Assembly: GCF_003143775.1 (NCBI RefSeq)
Contig: NZ_QFRJ01000014.1
Coordinates: forward strand, 1-64,000
DNA length: 64,000 nt
Origin: Brumimicrobium oceani
Lineage (GTDB): Bacteria > Bacteroidota > Bacteroidia > Flavobacteriales_D > Crocinitomicaceae
Direction of reading: 5' to 3'
The notes under the pieces are model-generated. The model did no database searches and was not told where the DNA came from. It saw only the letters and a program-made list of their open reading frames with translations. Made by a program: the position numbers and the translations under genes. This document shows, piece after piece, positions 18,017-26,715 of the stretch (positions are counted from its first letter, which is position 1; each line of letters starts with the position of its first letter).

Positions 18017-18592
18017 CTAATTCCCCAACATCCCATCAACCTTCTCCAAAAAGCTACTGCTATACCAATCATGAGCCCCAACTTCTTCCATGATTATTTT
18101 TCCTTCTTGATTTAAAACATAAGTTGTGGGTAGGCTATTGGAATCAAATTCTTTCGGGTAGTTGCTAGCTGGTATATACACTGGAAAAGTATAGTTTTTA
18201 GCATTCATAAAGCGGTCAATTTTTGAGGGTTGTTCATTGCTCACAAAATAAAACGCCAATTCATCGCCATATTTATCATACAATTTCTGAAGAGAGGGCA
18301 TTTCTGCAACACACGGAGGGCACCAAGTTGCCCACATATTTACGATGGTGATTTTTCCATGGGAAGCTGAAAAGTTGTGCTGTTTTCCTTCTAAGTCAAG
18401 AAGAATCCAGTCCATAGAATTGACTGTTTTTTGATCCTCAGCAGCAATTTCAGAGGGTGAGCCTGCAAACAAACGCTGCACAAATGACATCACTGGCATC
18501 CTTACGCTGGGAATAAACATTAAACCTATAAAAGCGACAAATACGATGTCCCACTTTCTTTTCTTAAGCCAAGCTTTATTTTTATCATTCAT
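18017..18592 (-). CDS. Membrane-anchored thioredoxin-like protein (TlpA/ResA type)
   Basis: A 191-residue protein with a basic N-terminus and one membrane segment (about residues 14-34, WDIVFVAFIGLMFIPSVRMP), then a thioredoxin domain with ITIVNMWATWCPPCVAEMPS, so the active site is Cys-Pro-Pro-Cys as in ResA/CcmG-type reductases. NSLPTTYVLNQEGKI provides the cis-Pro strand. Such proteins keep periplasmic cysteines reduced, for example in cytochrome c maturation; the true partner is not shown here. The CoA-binding protein gene ends 2 bases upstream of this start, so they form an operon. Confidence 0.9.
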   Translation of the reverse strand: MNDKNKAWLKKRKWDIVFVAFIGLMFIPSVRMPVMSFVQRLFAGSPSEIAAEDQKTVNSMDWILLDLEGKQHNFSASHGKITIVNMWATWCPPCVAEMPSLQKLYDKYGDELAFYFVSNEQPSKIDRFMNAKNYTFPVYIPASNYPKEFDSNSLPTTYVLNQEGKIIMEEVGAHDWYSSSFLEKVDGMLGN

Positions 18593-18594
18593 TT

Positions 18595-18960
18595 TTAATA
18601 GCTATTGGTGCTCAATAAAACTAAAGTACAAGCCACTTCAGACTCAATACCATGTTCGCTTAATTGCTTTTCGAATTCAGGGTTTTCAGTTCCTGGATTA
18701 AAAATCACTCGTTTGGGCTTTAGGTCTATGATTGCATCATAATACGACGGCTGGTTTTTAGCAGACAAATAAAGAGTGACAGAATGTATATCTGAATCTT
18801 TAGGGAACTCTTTTGCTATCGGGGTGTCGTTAATGTTTCCCGCTTTATTTCCAAATGCAACTACAGGAACATTGTGTTCTTGCAACATTCTAACTGCTTT
18901 ATTGGCATAGCGATCTGTTTTTTCGCTTGCTCCTATGACTAATGTTTTCTTTGTTTTCAT
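18595..18960 (-). CDS. CoA-binding domain protein (YccU-like)
   Basis: A 121-residue Rossmann-type protein from the ATG at 18960: KKTLVIGASEKTDRYANKAV carries the glycine-rich CoA-binding loop, then VPVVAFGNKAG and KPKRVIFNPGTENPEFE. Single-domain CoA-binding proteins of this size (COG1832) are widespread and of unknown function. The frame is open upstream to 18987 (start codon there TTG-like) but MKTKKTLVIG fits family starts. It heads a two-gene unit with the thioredoxin-like protein. Confidence 0.85.
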   Translation of the reverse strand: MKTKKTLVIGASEKTDRYANKAVRMLQEHNVPVVAFGNKAGNINDTPIAKEFPKDSDIHSVTLYLSAKNQPSYYDAIIDLKPKRVIFNPGTENPEFEKQLSEHGIESEVACTLVLLSTNSY

Positions 18961-19127
18961 AAGTACAAAGATAAAGAAAGCAATCAATGAATTTAAATTC
19001 CAAGTCTTTACAATTGTTAAGAGTGATAAATGTTACATGAGACTGGGGATAACTGCTGCTGCGAGATAGTGTATAACTGCTGCTACGAGTCAAAATCTCG
19101 CAGCAACAGTAGAAACGGTTCAAAACC

Positions 19128-19172
19128 AAAAAAGAGTTACCGCAAGATTTTATCTTTTGGTAACTCTTTTTT
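19128..19172. terminator. Bidirectional terminator-like hairpin
   Basis: Arms AAAAAAGAGTTACC (19128-19141) and GGTAACTCTTTTTT (19159-19172) pair perfectly; inner bases GCAAGAT and ATCTTTT extend the stem. It has U-tracts on both strands and is related to the hairpin at 221-263. Confidence 0.75.
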
Positions 19173-19250
19173 GATCCCCCTCCAAACCTACAACAAAATT
19201 TACTTTCAATCATTCTTTTCGCAAACCAAAGGAAAAGCCTAAAAAAATTT

Positions 19251-19258
19251 TAAATTTG
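19251..19258 (+). promoter_or_regulatory. -7 element TAAATTTG upstream of the aminotransferase
   Basis: Matches the Bacteroidota TAnnTTTG consensus, 26 bases before the ATG at 19285. No TTG is seen at the ideal -33 distance, so this is supported by the -7 only. Confidence 0.45.
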
Positions 19259-19284
19259 TCTAATTAAACCAATAAATAATTTTA

Positions 19285-20478
19285 ATGTTAGAGTTATCAG
19301 ATCGTTTGTTAGCCATGGAGGAATCCGCAACATTGGCAATGTCTCGTAAAAGCCGTGAGCTAAAAAGTCAAGGGCTAGATATTATCTCATTAAGTTTGGG
19401 AGAACCCGATTTTAACACGCCAGACTTTGTAAAAGAAGCTGCTGTTGAAGCGATGGAGCAGAACTATACAACCTATACACCTGTTCCTGGTTATGATGAA
19501 TTGCGTCAGGCCATTGCGGATAAATTTAAACGTGATAATGGATTGCATTATGATTTAGATCAGATTGTCGTTTCTACAGGAGCTAAACAATCTATCGCAA
19601 ATCTAATGATGAGTTTAGTTAACCCTGGAGATGAGGTGTTAATACCGGCTCCTTATTGGGTTTCTTACATTGAAATTGTAAAAGTTGCAGGTGGTGTTCC
19701 AGTAATTGTAGAATCCTCTATCGATACCGACTTTAAAGTGACGGGAGCAGCCATTAAGGCAAAGATTACAGATAAAACCAAAGCAATAATTTTCTCCTCT
19801 CCATGTAATCCGACGGGTTCTGTTTACTCGAAAGAAGAACTGAAAGATATTGCCAGAGCATTTGCTGACCATAAAGATATTACTATCATTTCTGATGAAA
19901 TTTATGAGCACATTAATTTTGTTGGAAACCATGAAAGTATAGCTCAATTTGAGGAGGTGTATGACCAAACTGTAACCATTAACGGAATGTCAAAAGCTTG
20001 GGCGATGACAGGATGGAGAATAGGATATATTGGCGCACCAAAAGCTATAGCAGCAGCGTGTAACAAAATGCAAGGGCAATTTACAAGTGGTGCAAATTCT
20101 ATAGCTCAACGGGCTTCAATTGCAGCCTTGAAAAAAGACCCTTCCTATTTGAAGGAAATGTTAGCCGCTTTTAAAAGCCGAAGAACTTTGGTTTTAAATG
20201 CACTAAAATCCATAGATGGAGTGGAGGTAAATGAACCAGAAGGTGCCTTTTATTTCTTTCCAGATGTATCTAGCTTTTTCGGGAAATCTTATGACGGAAA
20301 GGAAATGAAAGATGCTAACGATTTAGCAATGTACTTGTTGGAAGAGGCTTTGGTAGCTGTTGTTACGGGAGATGCCTTTGGAGATCCAAACTGTATGCGT
20401 ATTTCTTATGCAACTGATGAAAAAACGCTAACCGAAGCAATGGGTCGCATTAAAACAGCTTTACAAAAATTAAAGTAA
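19285..20478 (+). CDS. PLP-dependent aspartate aminotransferase family protein
   Basis: A 397-residue class I aminotransferase. Visible landmarks are VSTGAKQSI (cofactor phosphate site), SPCNPTGSVYSKEEL, the Asp-Tyr pair ISDEIYEHI that contacts the pyridine ring, and the cofactor lysine in NGMSKAWAMTGWRIGYI. This subgroup (AspB/AspC-like) transfers amino groups between aspartate and 2-oxoglutarate, though other substrates are possible. It is the first gene of a tightly packed operon: its stop overlaps the next start (TAATG at 20476-20480), implying translational coupling to the heptose kinase. Confidence 0.92.
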   Translation: MLELSDRLLAMEESATLAMSRKSRELKSQGLDIISLSLGEPDFNTPDFVKEAAVEAMEQNYTTYTPVPGYDELRQAIADKFKRDNGLHYDLDQIVVSTGAKQSIANLMMSLVNPGDEVLIPAPYWVSYIEIVKVAGGVPVIVESSIDTDFKVTGAAIKAKITDKTKAIIFSSPCNPTGSVYSKEELKDIARAFADHKDITIISDEIYEHINFVGNHESIAQFEEVYDQTVTINGMSKAWAMTGWRIGYIGAPKAIAAACNKMQGQFTSGANSIAQRASIAALKKDPSYLKEMLAAFKSRRTLVLNALKSIDGVEVNEPEGAFYFFPDVSSFFGKSYDGKEMKDANDLAMYLLEEALVAVVTGDAFGDPNCMRISYATDEKTLTEAMGRIKTALQKLK

Positions 20479-21470
20479 TGACACTGGAAACGCTTTTCGA
20501 AGATTTCAAGACGAAAAAAATTATTGTGCTAGGGGATGTGATGATTGATGCATATCTTACTGGTCGAGTGGATCGTGTGAGTCCTGAAGCACCAGTTCCT
20601 ATCGTAAATTTCTCTAAGAGAGAAGAGCGTTTGGGAGGAGCAGCAAATGTAGCCCTGAATTTAATCAGTTTAGGTGCTCAGGTGACGATGAGTACAGTTA
20701 TTGGTCAAGATAAAGAAGCAGAAACAATGCTTCAACTTTTAGAAGAGCAAGCCATTTCTACCTCAGGAATTATTCGTTCGAAAGAGCGCCAAACCACGGT
20801 GAAAACCCGCGTAATTGGAAACCACCAACAATTGTTGCGCGTAGATCAAGAGCAAACCAATGATATTTCCACATCTGAGGAAAATGCATTACTGTCTGAC
20901 TTAGAAAATTTATTGAAATCTGGGTGTGATGCTTTAATTTTCCAAGATTATAATAAAGGAGTGCTGACCGCATCTTTGATTGAAAAAGTGATTGACTTAA
21001 CAAAACAATATAATGTTTTAACAACGGTTGACCCCAAACTAAAAAACTTTTTGGCCTATAAAGAAGTTACTTTGTTTAAGCCAAATTTAAAAGAGCTCAG
21101 TGAAGGAGTTCAAATGAAAATAGATTTCGCAAAGGAACCAAAGCAGTTTGAAAGGGCGATTGAAAAATTAAAATCAATAGTTCAGCCAGACATTGTATTT
21201 GTGACATTAAGCGAACATGGAGTTTTTATTGAGAACAAAGAAAGCAAACACCACATTCTTGCGCACAAGAGAACAATATCCGACGTTTCTGGTGCAGGAG
21301 ATACCGTAATTAGCGTTGCGACTTTGTGTTTGGCCGCTGGTGTAAAAATCGAAACACTAGCTGCTATGGCTAATTTGGCAGGTGGAATTGTATGCGAATA
21401 CCGTGGCGTTGTGGCTATAAAAGCTCAAGAGTTATTTGACGAGGCTAAAAAACTAGGCATTAAATGTTAA
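20478..21470 (+). CDS. rfaE1: PfkB-family heptose-7-phosphate kinase (RfaE domain I type)
   Basis: A 330-residue sugar kinase matching the kinase half of HldE/RfaE: IIVLGDVMIDAYLTGRVDRV, SPEAPVPIVNF, RLGGAANVALNLISLGA and the catalytic anion hole SDVSGAGDTVISVATL near residue 270. It would phosphorylate D-glycero-D-manno-heptose 7-phosphate at C1 in ADP-heptose synthesis for lipopolysaccharide. The adenylyltransferase half of the fused E. coli enzyme is absent, so another gene must provide it. It overlaps the previous gene by 1 base and the next by 7, in a four-gene operon. Confidence 0.85.
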   Translation: MTLETLFEDFKTKKIIVLGDVMIDAYLTGRVDRVSPEAPVPIVNFSKREERLGGAANVALNLISLGAQVTMSTVIGQDKEAETMLQLLEEQAISTSGIIRSKERQTTVKTRVIGNHQQLLRVDQEQTNDISTSEENALLSDLENLLKSGCDALIFQDYNKGVLTASLIEKVIDLTKQYNVLTTVDPKLKNFLAYKEVTLFKPNLKELSEGVQMKIDFAKEPKQFERAIEKLKSIVQPDIVFVTLSEHGVFIENKESKHHILAHKRTISDVSGAGDTVISVATLCLAAGVKIETLAAMANLAGGIVCEYRGVVAIKAQELFDEAKKLGIKC

Positions 21471-23290
21471 ACGATTTTAGAGAAAAGGTCAACTTAAGCC
21501 TGTACAACTCTAAAAATGCTGTACTTTCCCTATTCAGATGGTTGCACATCATTATAGCTTTGTCTATGATGGGGGTGCTCACCTATTATTATGGATTTCC
21601 GCAAACTGAAGAATCTCAAGAGTTCTTGATTCGAATCATAGAGTTTAGTTTTCTTTTTTACATTATTCGCTATTTTGTAAAGCTTATTTATGACTACAAT
21701 CTTTTCCATTATATTCGGAGTAATTGGTTAGAAACCATTATTGTAGCATTACTTATTGTTGAAGGTGTTTCTTATAATTTGTTTGGAATAATTTTGGCTG
21801 CGCACTTTTTTGAATCTATTGGATTTGAGGGTTTTGCAGAATTTTCGAACTTAACAATCCAGTTGTTCTTTGTGGCGTATATCTTTATGGAGATCTTTAA
21901 GAAGCGCGATTTTAGACAATATTTTAAAATTCATCCGGGTTTACTTTTCACTTTATCGATTCTTGGAATTATTCTTATTGGAACCGGCATGTTAATGCTG
22001 CCAGAGATGACACAGGATAGTTATAACATCAGTTTTATTGACAGTCTGTTTATTTCTACTTCTTCAACCAGCGTAACTGGGCTAGCCACTATTGATATTG
22101 CCAATATTCTTACTTTCAAAGGACAAATTGTTGTTTTGTTTTTGATTCAGGTTGGCGCCTTGAACACCATAGCTTTTGCAGCGCTGTACCTTTTAATTGC
22201 CAAATTTGGAATTGGGATTAAACAACATGATGTAATTGAAGATTTCGTTAACAATACCTCCTTCCTGGATACGGAAACCATGTTCTATAAAATTGTGAAA
22301 TGGACCTTGGCTATTGAGTTTTTAGGGTTTGTTTGTGTTTTTATTTTGCTAGAACCCGCAGGTATGTTTGCGGACACTTCAGATAGAATTTTTCATTCAT
22401 TGTTCCACTCTATATCGAGTTTTTGTAACGCGGGTTTAACCACTATTCCGAATGGATTGATGAATGCTTTGGTCGTAGATAACTATTTACTGCATGGGGT
22501 AACCTTAGGTTTGTTCTTCTTAGGAGGATTTGGAATGATTTATTTGTTCGATATTTTCGGTGTTCAAAGTTTGAGAAAACGAATGAAATACCCTTGGAAA
22601 ACTTTACGCTTTGATACCAAGATTACACTTTACACAACATTGTTTCTTTTAGTTTTAGGTGCTGCGGTATTCTATATATTTGAATATGATCGCAGTTTGG
22701 AAGGTAAGTCAGGTTTTGGCGCATTGATCACAACCCTCTTTCATTCCATGACTACAAGAAATGCAGGATTTAGCACAGTTGACATTTCTGCTTTAAGCTT
22801 GCCTGTTATTGTGTTTTTCTTGTTTTTAATGTTTGTTGGTGCCAGTTCGGGATCTTCTGGTGGTGGAATTCGGGTTTCTACCTTTGCAATTATGGTAAGT
22901 TCTGTTGTTTCCACAATAAAACGAAAGCCCCATGTTGAGCTTTTTAAGCGAACCATTGACAATGAATTGGTGTTAAAAGCATATTCTATCTTCGTATTTT
23001 TCGTAGTAGGTAACTTAATTGGTATTTTTGCACTTTTAGTAACCGAATACCAAGCGATAGAAGCGGGGAAATTCATGTTGATAGACATTATATTTGAACA
23101 CGTTTCTGCAGCAAGTACAGTAGGATTGTCTACTGGAATTACTGCGGAATTGTCAGAGCCAGGGAAAATTGTGCTAATAATTGCAATGTTTGTTGGTCGT
23201 GTTGGAACATTAACGATAGCTTATTTGTTTGGTAAACAAGTAATGAGTAGAAGGTATAAATACCCGAAAGGGCACACAATGATTGGTTAG
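21464..23290 (+). CDS. trkH: Trk/Ktr-type potassium uptake protein TrkH
   Basis: A 608-residue membrane protein. After an N-terminal extension with several membrane helices (residues 20-150), four pore repeats follow with selectivity-filter-like motifs: STSSTSVTGLATIDI, SISSFCNAGLTTIPNG, MTTRNAGFSTVDISAL and HVSAASTVGLSTGITA. TrkH/KtrB proteins admit K+ with gating by a cytosolic TrkA/KtrA subunit, which is not encoded in this window. The longer N-terminus resembles the form common in Bacteroidota. It starts inside the heptose kinase gene. Confidence 0.92.
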   Translation: MLNDFREKVNLSLYNSKNAVLSLFRWLHIIIALSMMGVLTYYYGFPQTEESQEFLIRIIEFSFLFYIIRYFVKLIYDYNLFHYIRSNWLETIIVALLIVEGVSYNLFGIILAAHFFESIGFEGFAEFSNLTIQLFFVAYIFMEIFKKRDFRQYFKIHPGLLFTLSILGIILIGTGMLMLPEMTQDSYNISFIDSLFISTSSTSVTGLATIDIANILTFKGQIVVLFLIQVGALNTIAFAALYLLIAKFGIGIKQHDVIEDFVNNTSFLDTETMFYKIVKWTLAIEFLGFVCVFILLEPAGMFADTSDRIFHSLFHSISSFCNAGLTTIPNGLMNALVVDNYLLHGVTLGLFFLGGFGMIYLFDIFGVQSLRKRMKYPWKTLRFDTKITLYTTLFLLVLGAAVFYIFEYDRSLEGKSGFGALITTLFHSMTTRNAGFSTVDISALSLPVIVFFLFLMFVGASSGSSGGGIRVSTFAIMVSSVVSTIKRKPHVELFKRTIDNELVLKAYSIFVFFVVGNLIGIFALLVTEYQAIEAGKFMLIDIIFEHVSAASTVGLSTGITAELSEPGKIVLIIAMFVGRVGTLTIAYLFGKQVMSRRYKYPKGHTMIG

Positions 23291-23292
23291 TT

Positions 23293-24027
23293 ATGTCAGA
23301 AAAAAAAGTTGTAAAACCGTACAATAAATTAGATAAGTCTAAAAAGGAAGAGGTTGCTGAAATGTTTGATAATATATCAGCGAAGTATGATTTTTTGAAT
23401 CACTTTATGTCCTTAGGAATTGATCATTTGTGGCGAAAGAAAGCTATTAATATGTTGAAATCCAGTAAGCCCAAAAAGATAATTGATTTGGCCACAGGAA
23501 CGGGTGATTTCGCAATAGCGGCATTAAAATTAAATCCAGAGAAGGTAGTTGGTGTAGATATTTCCAATGGAATGCTGGATAAGGGCCGTGAAAAAATGAA
23601 GAAAAGAGGTAAGGAGAATATCGTATCCATGGTCTATGGAGATTCGGAAGATTTGCCTTTTAACGATAATGAATTTGACGCCTTAACAGTTGGGTTTGGG
23701 GTAAGAAACTATGAAAACCTTGAAAAAGGTTTAGCGGAAATGCTAAGGGTAATTAATGTAGGAGGAACAGCTGTAATTCTTGAGTTCTCTAAACCTAAGA
23801 AATTTCCAATTAAGCATCTTTTTGGGTTTTATTCAAAATATGTGATTCCTGTATTGGGAAAAACAATTTCAAAAGACAGTTCTGCCTACGAATATCTTCC
23901 TGAGTCAGTAGCTGCTTTCCCTGAAGGTCAGGATTTTTTAGACATCCTCAATAAAGTAGGGTATAAAAACACAAAAGCAAGATTAGTTTCTGGTGGAATT
24001 GCCACTATATATACAGGAACGAAATAA
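23293..24027 (+). CDS. ubiE: Demethylmenaquinone methyltransferase UbiE/MenG
   Basis: A 244-residue SAM-dependent methyltransferase with MFDNISAKYDFLNHFMSLGI and WRKKAI at the N-terminus, the SAM-binding IIDLATGTGDFAIAALKL, and LTVGFGVRNYENLEKGLAEM, all typical of UbiE. In a menaquinone-using Bacteroidota it should methylate demethylmenaquinone in the last step of menaquinone synthesis. It lies 2 bases after trkH as the last gene of the operon; a hairpin follows at 24059-24100 before porT. The ubiE-porT order is, from memory, shared with other Flavobacteriia. Confidence 0.95.
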   Translation: MSEKKVVKPYNKLDKSKKEEVAEMFDNISAKYDFLNHFMSLGIDHLWRKKAINMLKSSKPKKIIDLATGTGDFAIAALKLNPEKVVGVDISNGMLDKGREKMKKRGKENIVSMVYGDSEDLPFNDNEFDALTVGFGVRNYENLEKGLAEMLRVINVGGTAVILEFSKPKKFPIKHLFGFYSKYVIPVLGKTISKDSSAYEYLPESVAAFPEGQDFLDILNKVGYKNTKARLVSGGIATIYTGTK

Positions 24028-24058
24028 ATAGAATGAATCAACGTTTGTTCATTACGGG

Positions 24059-24100
24059 GGACAAATCATTCAAAAGAAATTATTTTGAAATGAATTGTCC
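24059..24100. terminator. Hairpin between ubiE and porT
   Basis: Imperfect inverted repeat: GGACAAATCATTCAAAA (24059-24075) with TTTTGAAATGAATTGTCC (24083-24100). A short T-rich run follows only after several bases, so it is a weak terminator candidate or an mRNA-processing hairpin. Confidence 0.45.
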
Positions 24101-24177
24101 TTCTACATTTTAAATTACTTTACAAGTATGGCTTTCCAATTGCTTAGGCAGCAGAGAAGTCATTGTTGAAAAAATAA

Positions 24178-24903
24178 ATGCTTAAAAAGATCATCTTCAT
24201 ATTGCTTGTTATTCTTTTGGGAATAAATAGTGGACTATCACAACGCAGTCCGCTCACTCAGAATTATAGAAAGTTTGATCGTAAAACCATCCACTTTGGT
24301 TTTATGTTGGGGGTAAACACTTCAGATCTTTCTACGCAATATAAGCCAAATATGCTTGAAGATTATGGAATGTATTCCATTACCAACAAAAGTCAGCCCG
24401 GCTTTCAATTGGGTTTGATTAGTTCTTTAAAGCTATGGACTCCTTTGTTGAGACTGCGTTTTGTTCCGTCTCTGTCATTTCAAGAAAGAATTTTAAATTA
24501 TACATTTTATTCGGAAGATCCAGAGAAGGAGTTTGATGAGTACGAAGAGCGAATTGGTTCCACAAATCTCGACTTTCCTTTACTTTTAAAATTCAGAACA
24601 GCCCGATACAATAATTTTGCGGCTTACTTTGTTGGAGGCGCACAATACACGCTTGACTTGCAAACAAAGCAAGACAATTCACAGAAATTTGGAGATCCAT
24701 TTATTAAATTATTTCGTGATGATTTCCAAGCTCAAGTTGGGGCGGGTGTAGATTTTTTCTTACCATTTTTTAAGTTTGGTATTGAAGTAAAATACTCTCA
24801 TGGACTTAAAAATGCCCTGATTCAAGACAATACCCGCCTTTCAGAACCTATTGAGGCTTTGAGAAATAGAGTGTGGTGGATTTCACTAACATTTGAAGGA
24901 TAA
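24178..24903 (+). CDS. porT: PorT, outer-membrane beta-barrel of type IX secretion and gliding
   Basis: A 241-residue protein with signal peptide ending LGINSGLSQ, then RKFDRKTIHFGFMLGVNTSD, which is characteristic of PorT, and alternating strands ending in VWWISLTFEG. PorT is required for assembly or function of the type IX secretion system in the outer membrane. The stop codon overlaps the next start (TAATG at 24901-24905). Together with the PorP/SprF and CHU_C proteins at 9-12 kb it shows that the organism has a type IX system. Confidence 0.87.
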   Translation: MLKKIIFILLVILLGINSGLSQRSPLTQNYRKFDRKTIHFGFMLGVNTSDLSTQYKPNMLEDYGMYSITNKSQPGFQLGLISSLKLWTPLLRLRFVPSLSFQERILNYTFYSEDPEKEFDEYEERIGSTNLDFPLLLKFRTARYNNFAAYFVGGAQYTLDLQTKQDNSQKFGDPFIKLFRDDFQAQVGAGVDFFLPFFKFGIEVKYSHGLKNALIQDNTRLSEPIEALRNRVWWISLTFEG

Positions 24904-26471
24904 TGGAAAACATGGTTCAAATTCAGATCTTGCCAGAGCAACTGCAAGATGAAAAGTATATTCTTAGTGCAGCCAACAAGAAAAATAAAGGAAACAAAGA
25001 GGATTTTCCCTTTTATTACATTCGTAAACGTTCAATTGACGCTCGAAAAAAGCCCGTAAAATATAATCTTCAAGTAGTTTTAACATCAGAGAAACAAGAG
25101 TTAACTGTTCCTCAGGTGAAGTACGGAAACGTTGCAAACGGTGAAGCAGTTCATATAATAGGAGCGGGGCCAGCAGGCTTGTTTGCCGCCCTTGAAGCTA
25201 TAGAGTTAGGGTTAAAACCTATTGTTTACGAAAGAGGAAAAGATGTACGTGAACGAAGAAGAGACTTGGCGGCTATAAATAAAGAGCACATCGTAAACCC
25301 AGAATCTAATTACTGTTATGGAGAGGGAGGAGCAGGAACTTATTCCGACGGTAAATTATATACCCGTTCTAAAAAACGAGGAAATGTGCTGAAAGTGTTA
25401 GAATTGTTTGTTCAATTCGGTTCGCCTTATGACATTTTAGTGGACGCACACCCACACATCGGAACAAACAAATTGCCTGCGATTATTACAGCAATGAGAA
25501 ATCAAATCATTGCTTCGGGTGGGGAGGTTCATTTCAATACAAAAGTGACTGATTTCTTAATTGAAGAAAACAAAATTCAAGGACTTGAGCTAAATCACGA
25601 CAAGAAGGTAGAGACTCAGTATGTGATTCTGGCCACTGGACATTCTGCAAGAGACATTTTTGAATTGTTGAGAGGGAAGAATGTCAAAATGGAAGCCAAG
25701 GGTTTTGCACTGGGAGTTCGAATTGAGCATCCGCAAGAATTGATTGATAAAATTCAATATCATGGAAGGCTGAACGATGAATTTTTGCCGCCTTCCACTT
25801 ATAGCTTGGTTACTCAAGTGAATGACACGGGGGTGTACTCCTTTTGTATGTGTCCTGGCGGAATAGTAGCGCCTTGTGCAACATCGCCTGGTGAAGTTGT
25901 AACCAATGGTTGGTCGCCTTCAAAAAGAAATAATCCCTATTCCAATTCAGGAATTGTAGTAGAAATTGATCCGAAGCGATTACCGAATTACGAGCCCAAT
26001 AATCCATTTGTAGGTTTAGATTTTCAAGCTTCGGTGGAGAAAGCTTGTTGGGAAGCAGGTGGGAAAACACAAGCGGTTCCAGCGCAAAGAATGCTAGATT
26101 TTGTAAATAGAAAAGTTTCAAAAGACCTACCGAAAAGTAGTCATCAACCCGGAATGAAAAGTGTGGACTTAAACAAAGTTTTGCCGCATTTTATCGCCAA
26201 TAATTTACGAAGAGCCTTTAAGGATTTTGGTAAGAAAATGGATGGATATTTAACCAATGATGCTGTTTTGATGGCTCCAGAATCTAGAACCTCTTCACCA
26301 ATTTCTATCCCCAGAAATCCCGAAACTTTGCAACATGTTGAGATTTCAGGATTGTATCCGTGTGGAGAAGGTGCTGGATACGCAGGTGGAATTGCTTCTG
26401 CAGCCGTGGATGGTTTGAATTGTATTCAGGCGGTGGCGAGAATTATTGAAAGAAATTCCAAAAATAAATAA
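24903..26471 (+). CDS. FAD-dependent oxidoreductase (COG2509 type)
   Basis: A 522-residue flavoprotein. The dinucleotide-binding motif VHIIGAGPAGLFAALEA lies at about residue 82, followed by YERGKDVRERRRDLAAIN, the family-typical YGEGGAGTYSDGKLYTRSKK, a Cys motif FCMCPGG, and the C-terminal GYLTNDAVLMAPESRTSSPI with EGAGYAGGIASAAVDGL, closing the FAD site. COG2509 enzymes are uncharacterised dehydrogenases. Its first base is the last base of the porT stop codon, so it is probably translated by coupling; no functional link to secretion is known to me. Confidence 0.9.
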   Translation: MENMVQIQILPEQLQDEKYILSAANKKNKGNKEDFPFYYIRKRSIDARKKPVKYNLQVVLTSEKQELTVPQVKYGNVANGEAVHIIGAGPAGLFAALEAIELGLKPIVYERGKDVRERRRDLAAINKEHIVNPESNYCYGEGGAGTYSDGKLYTRSKKRGNVLKVLELFVQFGSPYDILVDAHPHIGTNKLPAIITAMRNQIIASGGEVHFNTKVTDFLIEENKIQGLELNHDKKVETQYVILATGHSARDIFELLRGKNVKMEAKGFALGVRIEHPQELIDKIQYHGRLNDEFLPPSTYSLVTQVNDTGVYSFCMCPGGIVAPCATSPGEVVTNGWSPSKRNNPYSNSGIVVEIDPKRLPNYEPNNPFVGLDFQASVEKACWEAGGKTQAVPAQRMLDFVNRKVSKDLPKSSHQPGMKSVDLNKVLPHFIANNLRRAFKDFGKKMDGYLTNDAVLMAPESRTSSPISIPRNPETLQHVEISGLYPCGEGAGYAGGIASAAVDGLNCIQAVARIIERNSKNK

Positions 26472-26499
26472 CCCAAATCAAATTATAACGCCGTAGCAG

Positions 26500-26519
26500 G
26501 GACGATTTGTAAATCGTCC
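26500..26519. terminator. Palindrome after the FAD oxidoreductase
   Basis: GGACGATTT (26500-26508) and AAATCGTCC (26511-26519) form a perfect stem around GT. A partial copy (GTAAATTGTCCGTTT) follows at about 26546. Possible terminator or dispersed palindromic repeat; no strong U-tract. Confidence 0.45.
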
Positions 26520-26662
26520 GTTTACAGTTATAATTCGGGTTATATGTAAATTGTCCGTTTCATTTTAATGTAGATCGAGGATTGTGAAATGAAGGGGTTA
26601 AAGCTTCTCCATTGGTGATGTGTGTTAAAGAAAATTCCAATTCTTCCTCAACTTTTGTTACA

Positions 26663-26691
26663 TTGAAATCATTCGTTCAGTGCTATCTTTG
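26663..26691 (+). promoter_or_regulatory. Bacteroidota-type promoter for the methyltransferase
   Basis: TTG at 26663-26665, an 18-base spacer, then TATCTTTG at 26684-26691. This fits the TTG-N(17-19)-TAnnTTTG consensus best of all sites in the window. The ATG follows 25 bases after the -7. Confidence 0.7.
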
Positions 26692-26715
26692 TTTTTCATA
26701 AAATTAGAGAGAGAA

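Larger units (their letters stand above)
18961..19284. other. Divergent intergenic region with stacked hairpins
   Basis: Lies between the divergent CoA-binding and aminotransferase genes. It holds two copies of an ACTGCTGCTRCGAG string (19051-19064, 19075-19088), either of which can pair with CTCGCAGCAACAGT (19097-19110), followed by the terminator-like hairpin at 19128-19172. A terminator is not needed between divergent genes, so a small independent transcript is possible. Reading frames here are low in complexity and not credible as genes. Confidence 0.5.

Noticed and set aside
18899-19213. 104-codon minus-strand frame rich in Ser and Tyr
   Set aside because: It runs through the hairpins and across the start of the CoA-binding gene; residues reflect repeated CTGCTGC strings.
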